From Gemmatimonadota bacterium (GTDB taxonomy: Bacteria > Gemmatimonadota > Gemmatimonadetes > Longimicrobiales > Gaopeijiaceae): DNA of 64,000 bases. The notes below the pieces were generated by a model. The model was not told where the DNA came from and ran no database searches. It saw only the letters and a list, made by a program, of their open reading frames with translations. A program made the position numbers and the translations under genes. The DNA is taken from NCBI GenBank assembly GCA_028874995.1, contig JAPPGM010000107.1, positions 1 to 64,000 of the forward strand, read 5' to 3'. Positions 10,201 through 18,463 of this stretch are shown here, one piece after another. The first letter of the stretch is position 1; every line of letters begins with the position of its first letter.

Positions 10201-13200
10201 GCAGTCGCGGATCAACCTTGTCTGGAGTCCGCCGGGCTACGACGGAGGTTCCCCGGTCACCGGCTACCGGATCGAAGTTTCCGACGACGACGAAGCGTCC
10301 TGGACAATCCTGGTCGCCAACACGAACACCGTGGCTACCTCCCGTGTTCATCGCGGTCTCGCACCCGGCAGCACGAGGCACTACCGGGTCTCGGCCATCA
10401 ACGTGGCCGGGATCGGCGCGGCATCTGGCGTCGCCCACGCCACCACCGATGCCACCGTTCCCGCCTCGCCCACGGATCTCGCCGCGGTGGCGGACGGACC
10501 GTTCCAGATCGACCTCAGCTGGACGGCCCCGAACTACGACGGTGGATCTCCGGTCACCGGATACCGAATCGAGGTTTCGACGACCAGGGGCGTCACCTGG
10601 ACGACGCTGGAGGAGAACACGGGGACCACGGCGACCGCGTTCTCGCACATGGACCTGCCTCCGGCCACGCGCCGGGACTACCGGGTCTCCGCGGTCAACG
10701 CGGTGGGCGCAGGTCTCCCGTCGACCCCGGCCCACGCCACGACCGACCCGGACCTGCCGGATGCGCCGACCGACCTGACCGCCGCCGCCGACGGAACATC
10801 GCGGATCGAGCTCGAATGGATGGCACCGGACTACACCGGCGGGGTGGCGATCACGGGATACCGGATCGAGGTCTCGGAGGACGGCGGGTCGACCTGGGAC
10901 GAGCTCGAAGCCGACGTCCCGGCCACCCCGACCAGGTACACGCACATGGACCTGGATCCGGCCTCCACGCGGCACTACCGGGTTTCGGCGACCAACGAGG
11001 CGGGGACCGGCGAAGCGTCGAATGTCGCCGACGCGACCACCGATGCGACGACCCCCGACGCGCCGACGGATCTGACCGCCACGGCCGACGGGACCTCGCG
11101 GATCGACCTGGCCTGGACCGCGCCGGACTACGACGGAGGCGCCGAAGTCATGGGCTACCGGATCGAAGTCTCCGTCAACCGCGGCGCCACCTGGACTGAT
11201 CTGGAAGCCGACACCGAGTCCACCTCCACCACCTACGCGCATACCGGGCTCTCCCCCGCCACCACGAGGCACTACCGCGTTTCCGCGATCAACCGGGTGG
11301 GTGCGGGCGATCCGTCGGACGAGGCGGACGCGACCACCGACGCCACCGTGCCCGACGCGCCCCAGCGGCTGACCGCGGCCGCCCACGACCACGAGCGCAT
11401 CGATCTCGACTGGACCGCGCCGAACTTCGACGGCGGCTCCGCGATCACCGGCTACCGGATCGAGGTTTCGGAGAACGCGGGGTCGACGTGGGCGGACCTG
11501 GTTGCCAACACGGGATCGACAGCAACCGAGTACTCGCACACGGGCCTCAATCCGGCGACCACGCGGCACTACCGCGTCTCGGCGATCAACGAGATCGGGA
11601 CGGGTGAAGCGTCGAATGTGGCCGACGCGACCACGGACGCGGTCGTTCCGGACCGGCCGACGAACCTGGAGGCGACCGCCACCGCACCGACGCGCATCGA
11701 CCTCACCTGGTCGGCACCGGCGTACGACGGCGGTGCCCGGATCACCAGCTACCGGATCGAGGTTTCGGAGGACGGGATCAGCTGGTCCGACCTGCAGCGC
11801 TCGACGGGCACGACGCTCACAAGTTACGCGCACGTCGGGGTGCCGCCGGGCAGCACGCGCCACTACCGCGTCTCCGCCATCAACATTGCGGGCACCGGGC
11901 TGCCGTCGAATACCGCGAGCGCCTCGACCGATGATCCGGTCGAGCGTGCCGGACGCGTCAACGAGGCCATCCTGCCGCACTTCGCGGCGGCGGCGACGAC
12001 CAGCACCATGGCGGCGATCTCGGGACGGATCGAGGCCGTGGCGTCGCGCAATCCCCTGCGGAGCCAGCTGAGCGCGGCCGGTCTCCTGTCGCGTGCCGGC
12101 AACATGGGGCAGCGCGGTTCGGCTGGCGGCCTGGACATGGCCCGGCTCTTCGACGGGGCATCCTTCGCTCTGCCCATGGGCACCGGCGCCCAGCAGCAGG
12201 ACAACTCCACGCCCTTCGGATTCACCACCTGGGGCAGCGCCGAATACACCAGCATGGGCGAGCCCGGCGGTGACGAGGTCGAGTGGGAAGGCGACATGCT
12301 CAGCATCCACATCGGCGCGGACGCGCGCGTCCATCGCGACATCCTGGCCGGGATCGCGGGCAGCCGGAGTTCCGGCAACTACGACTTCACCGACGTGACC
12401 GGCGCACGGGAGGTCAAGGGGACGTACGAAGCCCGGATGACCAGCCTGAACCCCTACGCGGCGTGGCTGCCCGGCCGCAAGGGCGTGTCCGTGTGGGCGG
12501 CGGGGAGCTTCGGCTGGGGTGAGGTCACGGTCGAGGACGACCCCGGCGGCCTGCGGGCCAGCGATACCCGCTCGAGGGCGGGGGCGGTCGGCGGCAGCCG
12601 CATCATGCATTCGACGGGCTCGTCCGCGCTTCGCGTGCGCGCCGAGGGCTGGATGTCGCAGGTCGAAGTCGACGGCGGCGAAGGGATGGACACCCTGACG
12701 CTGGACATGCAGCGGCTGCGGCTGGCCGTCGAGTGGTCGCAGGTCCGGCTGCTCGGTGGAGGCCAGGAGGTCAACTTCATGGTCGAGGGCGGCCTGCGCT
12801 ACGGCGACGGTGACGGCACCGAGGGCACCGGCATGGAACTCGGCGGTGGGCTCCGCTTCGTGAGCGCGTCCAGGGCGCTGACCGTGGAAGGCCATGGGAG
12901 ACTGCTGGCCACGAGTCCGAACGACTACGAGGAGTGGGGATTCAGGGGGCTGATCCAGATCGAGCCGCAAGCTGTGACCCGTGGACTGTCGCTGAAGATC
13001 ACCCCGGCGTGGGGCCAGTCGGCGAGCGGGGTCCAGGAGCTCTACGAGCAGGGCGTCAGCAACCGGTACGGCATGGGCGATGCCCTGCAGAAGGGCCGGG
13101 TGAACACCCGTGTCGAGTACGGTCTGGGCGAGTTCGGCGGAACGCCCTACGGCCGGTTCTACCTGGCCGACGCCGGTGCCAGGGCCTTCGGGACCGGCAT

Positions 13201-13312
13201 GCGTTACTCGGTCACGCGGGTGCTCGACCTCCGCTTCGAGGGTACGCGAACCGAGCGCGCCGAAGGTCCGGCGCGGCACGGACTCGCCATGAGGGGGCGC
13301 TGGGTGTTCTGA
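7277..13312 (+). CDS. giant FN3-repeat surface protein with C-terminal autotransporter-like barrel
   Basis: 2011 aa. Start GTG 7277 with AGGAG at 7266-7270. An N-terminal signal peptide ends near GVRAE. About 45-260 is an Ig-like/cadherin-like adhesin region (SwmB/BapA style). About 262-1553 are 13 fibronectin type III domains, each with xPxxPTxLTATAxGxxxIDLxW and THYRVSAIN signatures. From about 1560 is a beta-rich region whose alternating strands and terminal Trp-Val-Phe fit an outer-membrane beta-barrel (autotransporter-like). I infer a surface-displayed adhesin carried by its own barrel. No separate secretion partner is adjacent. It is followed by a strong terminator at 13347-13398. Repeat-mediated recombination could change FN3 number. 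Confidence 0.85.
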   Translation: MRNLISFTVASLAVACLALLPGTGVRAEVVPGGDGGEAGGVVGEDKRVKPTVAIDTTRCAGCLSDGRPDSTFTLTFEFSVPSTGFTSGDIRITGAEKTGPLTTVQADSIFTLAVETHSGFEGNIIVTVVANAVDNDGDGNDATTFTFGVDNKPPELEQATANLQTIVLRYHEELDEQHQANATDFQVTTKRSDGTTGINNQNTRAVDVEDKVVTLTLAEADTIHAGDTVKLTYSLSSNQLRDENGNYLPAFSDQEVDNQRSLDPPGAVRNLTATGISTDTIKVDWDPPADIGGSAIIGYEVRGSNDGGNEYQVLQSGTGDDTDTATEYVHDGLQPGETWHYLVTAWNSTGAGPSRGVSGTTRREGQVPDAPTELTAEPDGNTAIDLDWDAPANTGTSAISGYRIESSTDGGSTWNDLVTNTGNTNTSYKHTGLQPNTTRHYRVYAINNTGQSAPSNVASATTTTVTSAPGAPTGLTATAQGTDRINLSWTAPSSDGNSAITGYKIEVSDDTGATWTDLVANTGNTNTTYPHTGLDPSTTRHYRVSAINAVGTGPVSNTAFATTDGAVPGRPTALRATAQGPDQINLEWSAPSDDGGSAITGYKIEVSANAGATWSDLVANTGSTSTTYPHTGLSAGDTRHYRVSAINAIGTGSPSREANATTHDVPGKPRNLTASPVGQTRIDLSWNAPNSNGGSSITGYRIDISSNGGVTWTVHVANSNSSATAYVHDNLTAGTTWHYRVFAINAIGTGSASNVAFTTTAASVPDAPNNLTATAAGRTRIDLEWDPPGFDGGSPITGYRIEVSDNAGDTWTNLVANTGRTTTRAADTGLDAGTTRHYRVRAINAVGAGDASNVDSATTAPDVPDAPQGLTATAAGMTQIDLSWSAPADDNGSAVSGYRIEVSRTGTSGWSVLETNTNSGDTEYSHTGLTPDTTLHYRVSAVNAVGHGAPSNVARATTDPRVPDAPTNLTATADGQSRINLVWSPPGYDGGSPVTGYRIEVSDDDEASWTILVANTNTVATSRVHRGLAPGSTRHYRVSAINVAGIGAASGVAHATTDATVPASPTDLAAVADGPFQIDLSWTAPNYDGGSPVTGYRIEVSTTRGVTWTTLEENTGTTATAFSHMDLPPATRRDYRVSAVNAVGAGLPSTPAHATTDPDLPDAPTDLTAAADGTSRIELEWMAPDYTGGVAITGYRIEVSEDGGSTWDELEADVPATPTRYTHMDLDPASTRHYRVSATNEAGTGEASNVADATTDATTPDAPTDLTATADGTSRIDLAWTAPDYDGGAEVMGYRIEVSVNRGATWTDLEADTESTSTTYAHTGLSPATTRHYRVSAINRVGAGDPSDEADATTDATVPDAPQRLTAAAHDHERIDLDWTAPNFDGGSAITGYRIEVSENAGSTWADLVANTGSTATEYSHTGLNPATTRHYRVSAINEIGTGEASNVADATTDAVVPDRPTNLEATATAPTRIDLTWSAPAYDGGARITSYRIEVSEDGISWSDLQRSTGTTLTSYAHVGVPPGSTRHYRVSAINIAGTGLPSNTASASTDDPVERAGRVNEAILPHFAAAATTSTMAAISGRIEAVASRNPLRSQLSAAGLLSRAGNMGQRGSAGGLDMARLFDGASFALPMGTGAQQQDNSTPFGFTTWGSAEYTSMGEPGGDEVEWEGDMLSIHIGADARVHRDILAGIAGSRSSGNYDFTDVTGAREVKGTYEARMTSLNPYAAWLPGRKGVSVWAAGSFGWGEVTVEDDPGGLRASDTRSRAGAVGGSRIMHSTGSSALRVRAEGWMSQVEVDGGEGMDTLTLDMQRLRLAVEWSQVRLLGGGQEVNFMVEGGLRYGDGDGTEGTGMELGGGLRFVSASRALTVEGHGRLLATSPNDYEEWGFRGLIQIEPQAVTRGLSLKITPAWGQSASGVQELYEQGVSNRYGMGDALQKGRVNTRVEYGLGEFGGTPYGRFYLADAGARAFGTGMRYSVTRVLDLRFEGTRTERAEGPARHGLAMRGRWVF
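8060..11935 (+). repeat. 13 tandem fibronectin III-coding repeats
   Basis: Thirteen successive units of about 98-100 codons (mean about 298 bp). Each starts with a Pro-Asp-Ala-Pro-Thr-like turn and ends in a SNVAxATT linker. Neighbouring units keep long near-identical DNA stretches around the HYRVSAIN codons, which suggests expansion by unequal recombination. Confidence 0.9.
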
Positions 13313-13346
13313 TCCCGCGTCGCGGGGACTGACCGCACGCACGAGG

Positions 13347-13398
13347 CCCGGCAGGGGGGACGGCGAGAGAGCGATCGCTTCCCCCTGTCGGGTTTCTG
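13347..13398 (+). terminator. rho-independent terminator after the FN3 protein
   Basis: A 12-bp stem (CCCGGCAGGGGG at 13347-13358 with CCCCCTGTCGGG at 13381-13392, one G-T pair) is followed by TTTCTGTCT. The 22-base loop contains the palindrome GCGATCGC. It separates the FN3 gene from the S9 peptidase gene. Confidence 0.75.
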
Positions 13399-13462
13399 TC
13401 TGGCGCCCCACTATTAGCGTCCCCTCGCATGTATCGTCGAAGTCACCCAAGGAGCCAGGAAG

Positions 13463-16099
13463 ATGTCCCGTCTTCGCTTCCCCACCACCCTGCTCACCTT
13501 CGCCGCCCTCTTCGCCATTGCGGCGCCCACCCCGGCACTGCTCGGCCAGGACACCGACACCAAGGCCGATCAGGACGATCCACCCCCGAGTCCCGCCGAG
13601 CTCCTCCTCGCATCGGAGGATTGGGTCGAGCCCCCGGCCGAGATCGCCGAGGCGGTCCTCGCCCCCCGGCACATGAACGTCACGCTCAGCCGCCTCAGCC
13701 CGGACGGACGGTGGTTCCTGCGCGAAGTAAGCGATGGCCCGATCACCATGGACCGCTTCGCGCGGCCCTTCGACGAGTTGGGTGGGCAGTTCCTGGAACC
13801 GCAGTCGAACCGCAGCCGGTTCCTGTCGACGCGCAATTCCGCCGGGCTCCAGGTGATCTCGGCCACCGACGGATCGGTCATCGACATCGAGATCCCGCGC
13901 GGCGCGCGCATTTCGGGGTCGCGCTGGTCCCCTGACGGTTCCCGCGTCGCCTTTTACGTCCACACCGACGAGGCCACGCACATCCATGTGGCCGATCCCG
14001 AGAGCGGCGACTCGCGCCAGATCACACGCACGGCCGTGCTCGCGACAATGGTCACCAGCTTCGAGTGGACCTCGAACGGTGAAGAGATCGCGACCGTGCT
14101 GATCCCGGAAGACCGGGCCCGGCGCCCGGGAGCGCCGCCGGTCCCGACCGGTCCCCGCGTCAAGCAGACCGAGGAGGGCCGGAACATCCTCCGCACCTAC
14201 GCGAGCCTCATGGCGACGCCCCACGACGAGGCGCTGCTGGAGTGGCACGGCACCGGCCAGCTGGTCACCATCGCCGTGGACAACCGGCGCGTAACCGAGA
14301 TCGGTGCGCCCGCCATGATTCGCGGCTTCGACTTCGCGCCCGACGGGCAGCACGCCCGCGTGACGACCATGCGGCGGCCGTTCAGCTACGTCGTCCCCGT
14401 CAACAGCTTCGGACGCGCGGAGGAGATCTGGGACCGCGAGGGCAATGCCCTGGTCGAGCTCTCCGAGAACGAGCTGAACACCGGCATCCGCGGAGCGCCG
14501 TCGGCGCCGGGCGTGGCGGGCGACGAGGAGGAACCCGACCGCCGAAGCGTCTTCTGGCGCGAGGACGGGTCCGGGCTGACCTTCCTGCAGATGGAGCCCG
14601 AGCCGGAGGAGGAGGAAGGGGAGGAGGACGTCGAAGAGGAGGAGGAAGAAGAGGAGGAAGAGCGCCCGTCGCGGCGCAAGGACCGGATCATGCTGTGGGC
14701 GCCGCCGTTCGTGGAAGGCGAAGAGACGGTCGTCTACGAGAGCAGTCAGCGCATGTCGAGCCACCGCTACTCGGAGGACTACCGCTGGGTGTTCATCACG
14801 CGGCGGCCGGGTGGTGGCGGCGGGTTCGGCGGGTTCGGCGGCGGAGGGCGGGGTGGCAAGGTCACCGAATACGCGGTCCACCTGGACAACCCCGACTCGA
14901 CGTACACGATCAGCGAATGGGACTCGGAGGAATTCTACGAGAATCCGGGGTCGCTGCTGATGGCCGGTGGTGGTGGAGGCGGCTTCGGCCGCTTCGGTGG
15001 CGGTGGCGGTAGCCACTTCGTGGAGATCGCCGGCGAAGGCGAGGAAGCGTCGGTCTTCCTGCGCGGGACGCGGTACTTCGAGGATCCGCTCGAAGAGTCA
15101 CCCCAGAGCTTCCTGGACCGGGTCGTGATCCACACGGGCGACAAGGAACGCGTCTACGAGAGTTCGAACGAGGGGCAGTGGGAACGGATCACCACGGTGC
15201 TGGACGCGGGCGCTGGCCGGCTCGTGGTGAGGCGCGAGACGCCCACCGAGATCGGGCAGTCGTACCTGGTCGAGGGCGACATGCGCACCCAGCTGACCAA
15301 CAACGTCGACTACACCCCCGACATCACCAACGCGCCGCGCGACCGCTTCACCGTGGAGCGCCCCGACGGCTTCCGCTTCCTGGTCAACGTCACCATGCCC
15401 CACGACTTCGTGGAGGGCGAGCCGCGCCCCGCGATGTTCTGGTTCTACCCCCGCGAGTACCAGGACCAGGAATCGTACGACGAGCGCGGCCGCACCTTCA
15501 ACAAGAACGCCTTCCCCAACTTCGGATCACGCTCGATGGAGTACCTGATCCGGCTGGGGTACGTCGTGGTCGAGCCCGACGCCCCGATCGTGGGCGAGGC
15601 CGGCCGCATGAACAACAACTACGAGCACGACCTGCGCAACAACCTCGCGGCCGTGCTCGGCCTGGGAGGCCACTCCTACGGAGCCTTCGGGACCGTCAAC
15701 GCCATGGTGCACACGCCCTTCTTCAAGGCCGGCATCGCGGGCGACGGCAACTACAACCGCACCCTGACCCCGCTCGGCTTCCAGAGCGAACGCCGCTACT
15801 TCTGGGACGCGCGCGAAGTCTACCTGAGCATGTCGCCCTTCATGTGGGCCAACAACCTGACCGGTGCCCTGCTCATGTACCACGGCATGCACGACCAGAA
15901 CGTCGGCACCGCTCCGGATCACGCTCCGCGCCTCTTCCACGCACTGAACGGCCTTGGCAAGGACGCGGCGATGTACATGTACCCGTTCGAGGACCACGGA
16001 CCGGCGACGCTGGAGTCGATTCTTGACCTGTGGGGGCGCTGGACGGCATGGCTTGAGCTGCACCTGCTGACGGAGGAGAAGGAGAAGCCCGTGACGTAG
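13463..16099 (+). CDS. secreted S9-family (prolyl oligopeptidase / glutamyl endopeptidase-like) peptidase
   Basis: 878 aa. It has a signal peptide (residues 1-29, ending ALLG-Q), a beta-propeller region, and a C-terminal alpha/beta-hydrolase domain. The catalytic triad is Ser738 in GGHSYGAFG, Asp811 in GMHDQNVG and His845 in PFEDHGP. The order and spacing fit S9D/glutamyl-endopeptidase-like enzymes. Odd features: a run of about 20 acidic residues near 373-395, and two Gly-rich loops (RRPGGGGGFGGFGGGG and MAGGGGGGFGRFGGGG) inside the propeller, which look like slippage-expanded insertions. ATG 13463 has AGGAG about 8 bases upstream. Likely a periplasmic peptidase working on peptides. A strong hairpin follows the stop. 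Confidence 0.85.
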   Translation: MSRLRFPTTLLTFAALFAIAAPTPALLGQDTDTKADQDDPPPSPAELLLASEDWVEPPAEIAEAVLAPRHMNVTLSRLSPDGRWFLREVSDGPITMDRFARPFDELGGQFLEPQSNRSRFLSTRNSAGLQVISATDGSVIDIEIPRGARISGSRWSPDGSRVAFYVHTDEATHIHVADPESGDSRQITRTAVLATMVTSFEWTSNGEEIATVLIPEDRARRPGAPPVPTGPRVKQTEEGRNILRTYASLMATPHDEALLEWHGTGQLVTIAVDNRRVTEIGAPAMIRGFDFAPDGQHARVTTMRRPFSYVVPVNSFGRAEEIWDREGNALVELSENELNTGIRGAPSAPGVAGDEEEPDRRSVFWREDGSGLTFLQMEPEPEEEEGEEDVEEEEEEEEEERPSRRKDRIMLWAPPFVEGEETVVYESSQRMSSHRYSEDYRWVFITRRPGGGGGFGGFGGGGRGGKVTEYAVHLDNPDSTYTISEWDSEEFYENPGSLLMAGGGGGGFGRFGGGGGSHFVEIAGEGEEASVFLRGTRYFEDPLEESPQSFLDRVVIHTGDKERVYESSNEGQWERITTVLDAGAGRLVVRRETPTEIGQSYLVEGDMRTQLTNNVDYTPDITNAPRDRFTVERPDGFRFLVNVTMPHDFVEGEPRPAMFWFYPREYQDQESYDERGRTFNKNAFPNFGSRSMEYLIRLGYVVVEPDAPIVGEAGRMNNNYEHDLRNNLAAVLGLGGHSYGAFGTVNAMVHTPFFKAGIAGDGNYNRTLTPLGFQSERRYFWDAREVYLSMSPFMWANNLTGALLMYHGMHDQNVGTAPDHAPRLFHALNGLGKDAAMYMYPFEDHGPATLESILDLWGRWTAWLELHLLTEEKEKPVT

Positions 16100-16111
16100 C
16101 CCGTCGCGGTG

Positions 16112-16151
16112 GAACGCTGCCGCCGGAGTGTAGGAGCCGGCGGCAGCGTTC
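16112..16151 (+). terminator. strong hairpin after the S9 peptidase gene
   Basis: A perfect 15-bp stem (GAACGCTGCCGCCGG at 16112-16126 and its complement at 16137-16151) with a 10-base loop, 12 bases after the stop codon. There is no T-run, so it may be an mRNA-stabilising or rho-assisted end rather than a classic terminator. Confidence 0.5.
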
Positions 16152-16177
16152 ATAGTAGGCGAGATACGGAGGGGAAC

Positions 16178-16888
16178 ATGAGGATCGGAACCGCGCTTCC
16201 GGCGAGGGGAGCCGGTGCGGGCGGGCTCGCTCTCGCCAGAGTTGTGGCCTGGACGCTGGTGGGCGGCAGTGGAGGCGGGGTCGGGGTTGGCAGGGTGCTA
16301 CTGGTGGCTGTGGCGGCCATCGGAGCCGCGTGTGCCTCGGGCGGCGGTGGCCAGGCCGCAATGACGCGGGCGGAAATCGACGCGCTGCTTGCAGGATACG
16401 CCGGAAACTGGGTGCTCGACGAGTCGGCCAGCTCGCCGCGGGTGACGATCCCCAGGCCGGAGACCCGGAGGGAGACCAGGGTAGTCCGGTCGGATCAGCT
16501 GGACGATCTGCGCAGGGAGGCCGAGGAAGGGCAGAGACTCATGGCCATTCGGCAGGCGACCTTCGAGCTGCTGCGCCGCCGCCCGGAGGGACTGGTCCTC
16601 GGCGTGCAGGGGGATGAGTTGGTCTACATCCCCACGCCGGGAGAGAGCATCACGTTGCCGCTGAATGGAGGATGGATCTCGCAAACCGGGGGCGAACACC
16701 GGGTGCGGACCCGGGCTTTCTGGGACGGTCCCCGACTCGGGGTGGAGCACATGGTGGGTTCGGATGGACGGGTCAGCGTGGTTATTGCAATCGTCGAGGG
16801 TCGGCTGGAAATGACCCGCACCATACGGTTCATGGGCGAAAGGGTTGCGCCGATGGTGCTGGTTTATGAGCGGGAACCAGCGCGGTGA
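16178..16888 (+). CDS. hypothetical lipoprotein, first of a tandem paralogous pair
   Basis: 236 aa. ATG 16178 has CGGAGGGG just upstream; the frame extends to 16109 without a ribosome site. A long signal segment ends in IGAACASGGGG, a probable lipobox. The mature part begins with LLAGYAGNWVLDESAS, followed by a charged helical stretch and beta-rich segments (ELVYIPTPGESITLPLNGG; TRTIRFMGERVAPMVLVYE). The same blocks occur in the same order in the next gene. Function unknown; the beta-rich pattern suggests a small lipocalin-like or ligand-binding fold, which is inference. Confidence 0.65.
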   Translation: MRIGTALPARGAGAGGLALARVVAWTLVGGSGGGVGVGRVLLVAVAAIGAACASGGGGQAAMTRAEIDALLAGYAGNWVLDESASSPRVTIPRPETRRETRVVRSDQLDDLRREAEEGQRLMAIRQATFELLRRRPEGLVLGVQGDELVYIPTPGESITLPLNGGWISQTGGEHRVRTRAFWDGPRLGVEHMVGSDGRVSVVIAIVEGRLEMTRTIRFMGERVAPMVLVYEREPAR

Positions 16889-16904
16889 CCGAGGGCGGCG
16901 ATTA

Positions 16905-16929
16905 GTATACTATACATGACATAATGTAA
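16905..16929 (+). promoter_or_regulatory. bipartite palindromic element, copy A
   Basis: GTATACT (16905-16911), seven bases, then ACATAATGTAA (16919-16929). The 18 defined bases are identical to copy B at 39931-39955. Each half contains a palindrome (GTATAC; ACATAATGT) and their centres are 15.5 bp apart. It lies 27 bp before the start of the second lipoprotein gene in an AT-rich island, so it could be its operator or part of its promoter. Confidence 0.6.
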
Positions 16930-16955
16930 ACTAGAGTTGTCAGGGGAATGGTACC

Positions 16956-18065
16956 ATGAATCGGGTTTTCCCTTGGGCCATGCTGATCACGGCCGTCAGC
17001 AATACCGCTTGCGCTTCGGGTGGAGGCGGTCCCGACATGCCGGTGCAAGCGGCCCGGGAGCTACTGTTGGCCTACAATGGCCAATGGGAGTTGGACCCAT
17101 CCACTGCTCCTTCGCAGTCGGCCAGACTCGAACCACCGCCACCGATCAGCGTCCAGGGCACAAACAGAGCATCGGTCCGAGCGGAAGCCCGGAGAGCAGT
17201 GGAGGCTGCCGAGAGGCTGAGGGCCATCCAGCAGGAGACGTTCTGGATATTCAACTTCTATCCCCGGAAGCTGGTGATCGAGGTAGAAGGGGACAGTCTG
17301 GTCTACCGCCCCACCCCGGGGCCCGGCAGCGTGCTGCCGCTTGACGGGGGGTCGATCGCGCGGCCTGAATCGAAACGCGACGTCTCCAGCCGGGTCAACT
17401 GGGACATTGAACGGCTGGAGTTCACGCACCAGGTGGAGGGCACGGGGCGAGTCACCGAGGTCTTCGAACTCGTGGAGGACCGGCTGCGCGTGACCCGGAC
17501 GCTTCGTGTTCGTGGTCAGAACGCCTCGCCATTCGTGCTGATGTACGATCGGCAACAGGAGCAGGAACCTGAACCGGTGGACGAATCCGCTGGTGCCGGG
17601 CCTGAGGCTGGACAAGAGGCGAAGGACGAAGAGGAGGACGAGGAGGTGACACGGTTCCGGCTGTTTACGAACTGCAGGCAGATCGCGCCCGTTGTCGTCC
17701 TCGAGCAGGATTCGCTGTACCTCGCGGACCTGACGGAGTCCGATCTCGAAGAGGCCGTCGAGGTCAACCTGCGCTCCCTTGCAACCGTCAGCCGGCATGG
17801 GCCCGCCGTGGGACTCCGCCCTCTTCTGTACGTCACCGTGGGGGTCATCGGATGGTCCTTCACCGTGCGGGTGGAGATGATGAAGGGGGTGGTCGACCCC
17901 GTTCTCGAGCTCCCGGGCATCGCGACGACCTGGAGGACCGTCCGGCACGGAGTCCATAGAGGGGACAAGAGCTTCGTATTGTCGAGCCTCGACACCGCGC
18001 TTCAGGTGTTCATGGACGAGTACCGCCGCGTGAACGAAAGCGCCTGTCCGCCAACGGGGGGGTAG
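16956..18065 (+). CDS. hypothetical lipoprotein, second tandem paralogue with an added C-terminal domain
   Basis: 369 aa, ATG 16956. The signal ends in NTACASGGGG (lipobox). Residues about 25-200 are collinear with the preceding gene (LLLAYNGQWELD; SLVYRPTPG; TRTLRVRGQNASPFVLMY). An acidic linker (about 203-230) follows. A second domain from about 231 starts with FRLFTNCRQIAPVVV and continues to the end (DEYRRVNESAC). It resembles, from memory, an uncharacterised domain found on small secreted proteins of marine bacteria; I cannot name it. A frame of 1110 nt with no ribosome site stronger than GGGG at about -12. The pair probably arose by duplication followed by domain fusion. The bipartite element (copy A) lies between the two. 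Confidence 0.65.
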   Translation: MNRVFPWAMLITAVSNTACASGGGGPDMPVQAARELLLAYNGQWELDPSTAPSQSARLEPPPPISVQGTNRASVRAEARRAVEAAERLRAIQQETFWIFNFYPRKLVIEVEGDSLVYRPTPGPGSVLPLDGGSIARPESKRDVSSRVNWDIERLEFTHQVEGTGRVTEVFELVEDRLRVTRTLRVRGQNASPFVLMYDRQQEQEPEPVDESAGAGPEAGQEAKDEEEDEEVTRFRLFTNCRQIAPVVVLEQDSLYLADLTESDLEEAVEVNLRSLATVSRHGPAVGLRPLLYVTVGVIGWSFTVRVEMMKGVVDPVLELPGIATTWRTVRHGVHRGDKSFVLSSLDTALQVFMDEYRRVNESACPPTGG

Positions 18066-18067
18066 TG

Positions 18068-18391
18068 CTACCCGGCGATCTCCTGGAGGTGCTGGGCGAT
18101 GTAGCTGTTCATCGACATCCGCTGTCCCCTGGCGCCGGCAGCCAATCTGCGGTGCACGGAAGGGTCGACCCTGACCAGAATCCGGCCGGAATAGGGCTTG
18201 CTGGGTTCTCGGCCCGTTTCCTGACAGAAATCGAGATAGTCGTCCACGGCGTGCTGCATGGACTCTTTCAACTCGGCCACGGACCGGCCTTCGAAGTTGA
18301 TTCCGTCTCGTGTGTCCACGACGTGACCCGCGAAGAACTCGTACTCGTCGTCGTACTCGAAGACGCCGGTGTATCCTTTGTACTCGATCAT
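18068..18391 (-). CDS. hicB: HicB-like antitoxin (no HicA beside it)
   Basis: 107 aa from ATG 18391, preceded by AGGAG at a 9-base spacing. The N-terminal half has the HicB fold pattern: a partly degraded RNase H-like strand set (YTGVFEYDDEYEFFAGHVVD), then FEGRSVAELKESMQHAVDDYL. The C-terminal half is a ribbon-helix-helix (GRILVRVDPSVHRRLA...SMNSYIAQHLQ). HicB proteins bind HicA mRNA-cleaving toxins and repress their own operon. I find no HicA-sized frame on either side: a divergent defence operon starts at 18464 and a convergent lipoprotein ends at 18065. It may therefore act as a stand-alone regulator, possibly of the divergent operon. Confidence 0.75.
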   Translation of the reverse strand: MIEYKGYTGVFEYDDEYEFFAGHVVDTRDGINFEGRSVAELKESMQHAVDDYLDFCQETGREPSKPYSGRILVRVDPSVHRRLAAGARGQRMSMNSYIAQHLQEIAG

Positions 18392-18452
18392 GGTGTGACA
18401 CTCCTGTTGGAGACTGTTGATCAGATCGTGAGCGCATGGGAGGAGGGCTCGG

Positions 18453-18458
18453 TATATT
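18453..18458 (+). promoter_or_regulatory. possible -10 box for a leaderless defence transcript
   Basis: TATATT ends five bases before the ATG at 18464, and no Shine-Dalgarno sequence precedes that ATG. If this is the -10 box, transcription would begin at or very near the start codon. No convincing -35 is visible. Confidence 0.35.
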
Positions 18459-18463
18459 GAACC

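Noticed and set aside
8060-11935. CRISPR-like regular repeats
   Set aside because: The roughly 298-bp periodicity is in frame and encodes FN3 domains; no short identical repeats with unique spacers.
8675-15016. 2113-codon open frame on the minus strand across the FN3 and S9 genes
   Set aside because: It mirrors the codon pattern of two well-supported plus-strand genes, crosses their terminator, has Arg/Gly/Val-rich composition with no domain, and is a by-product of high G+C.
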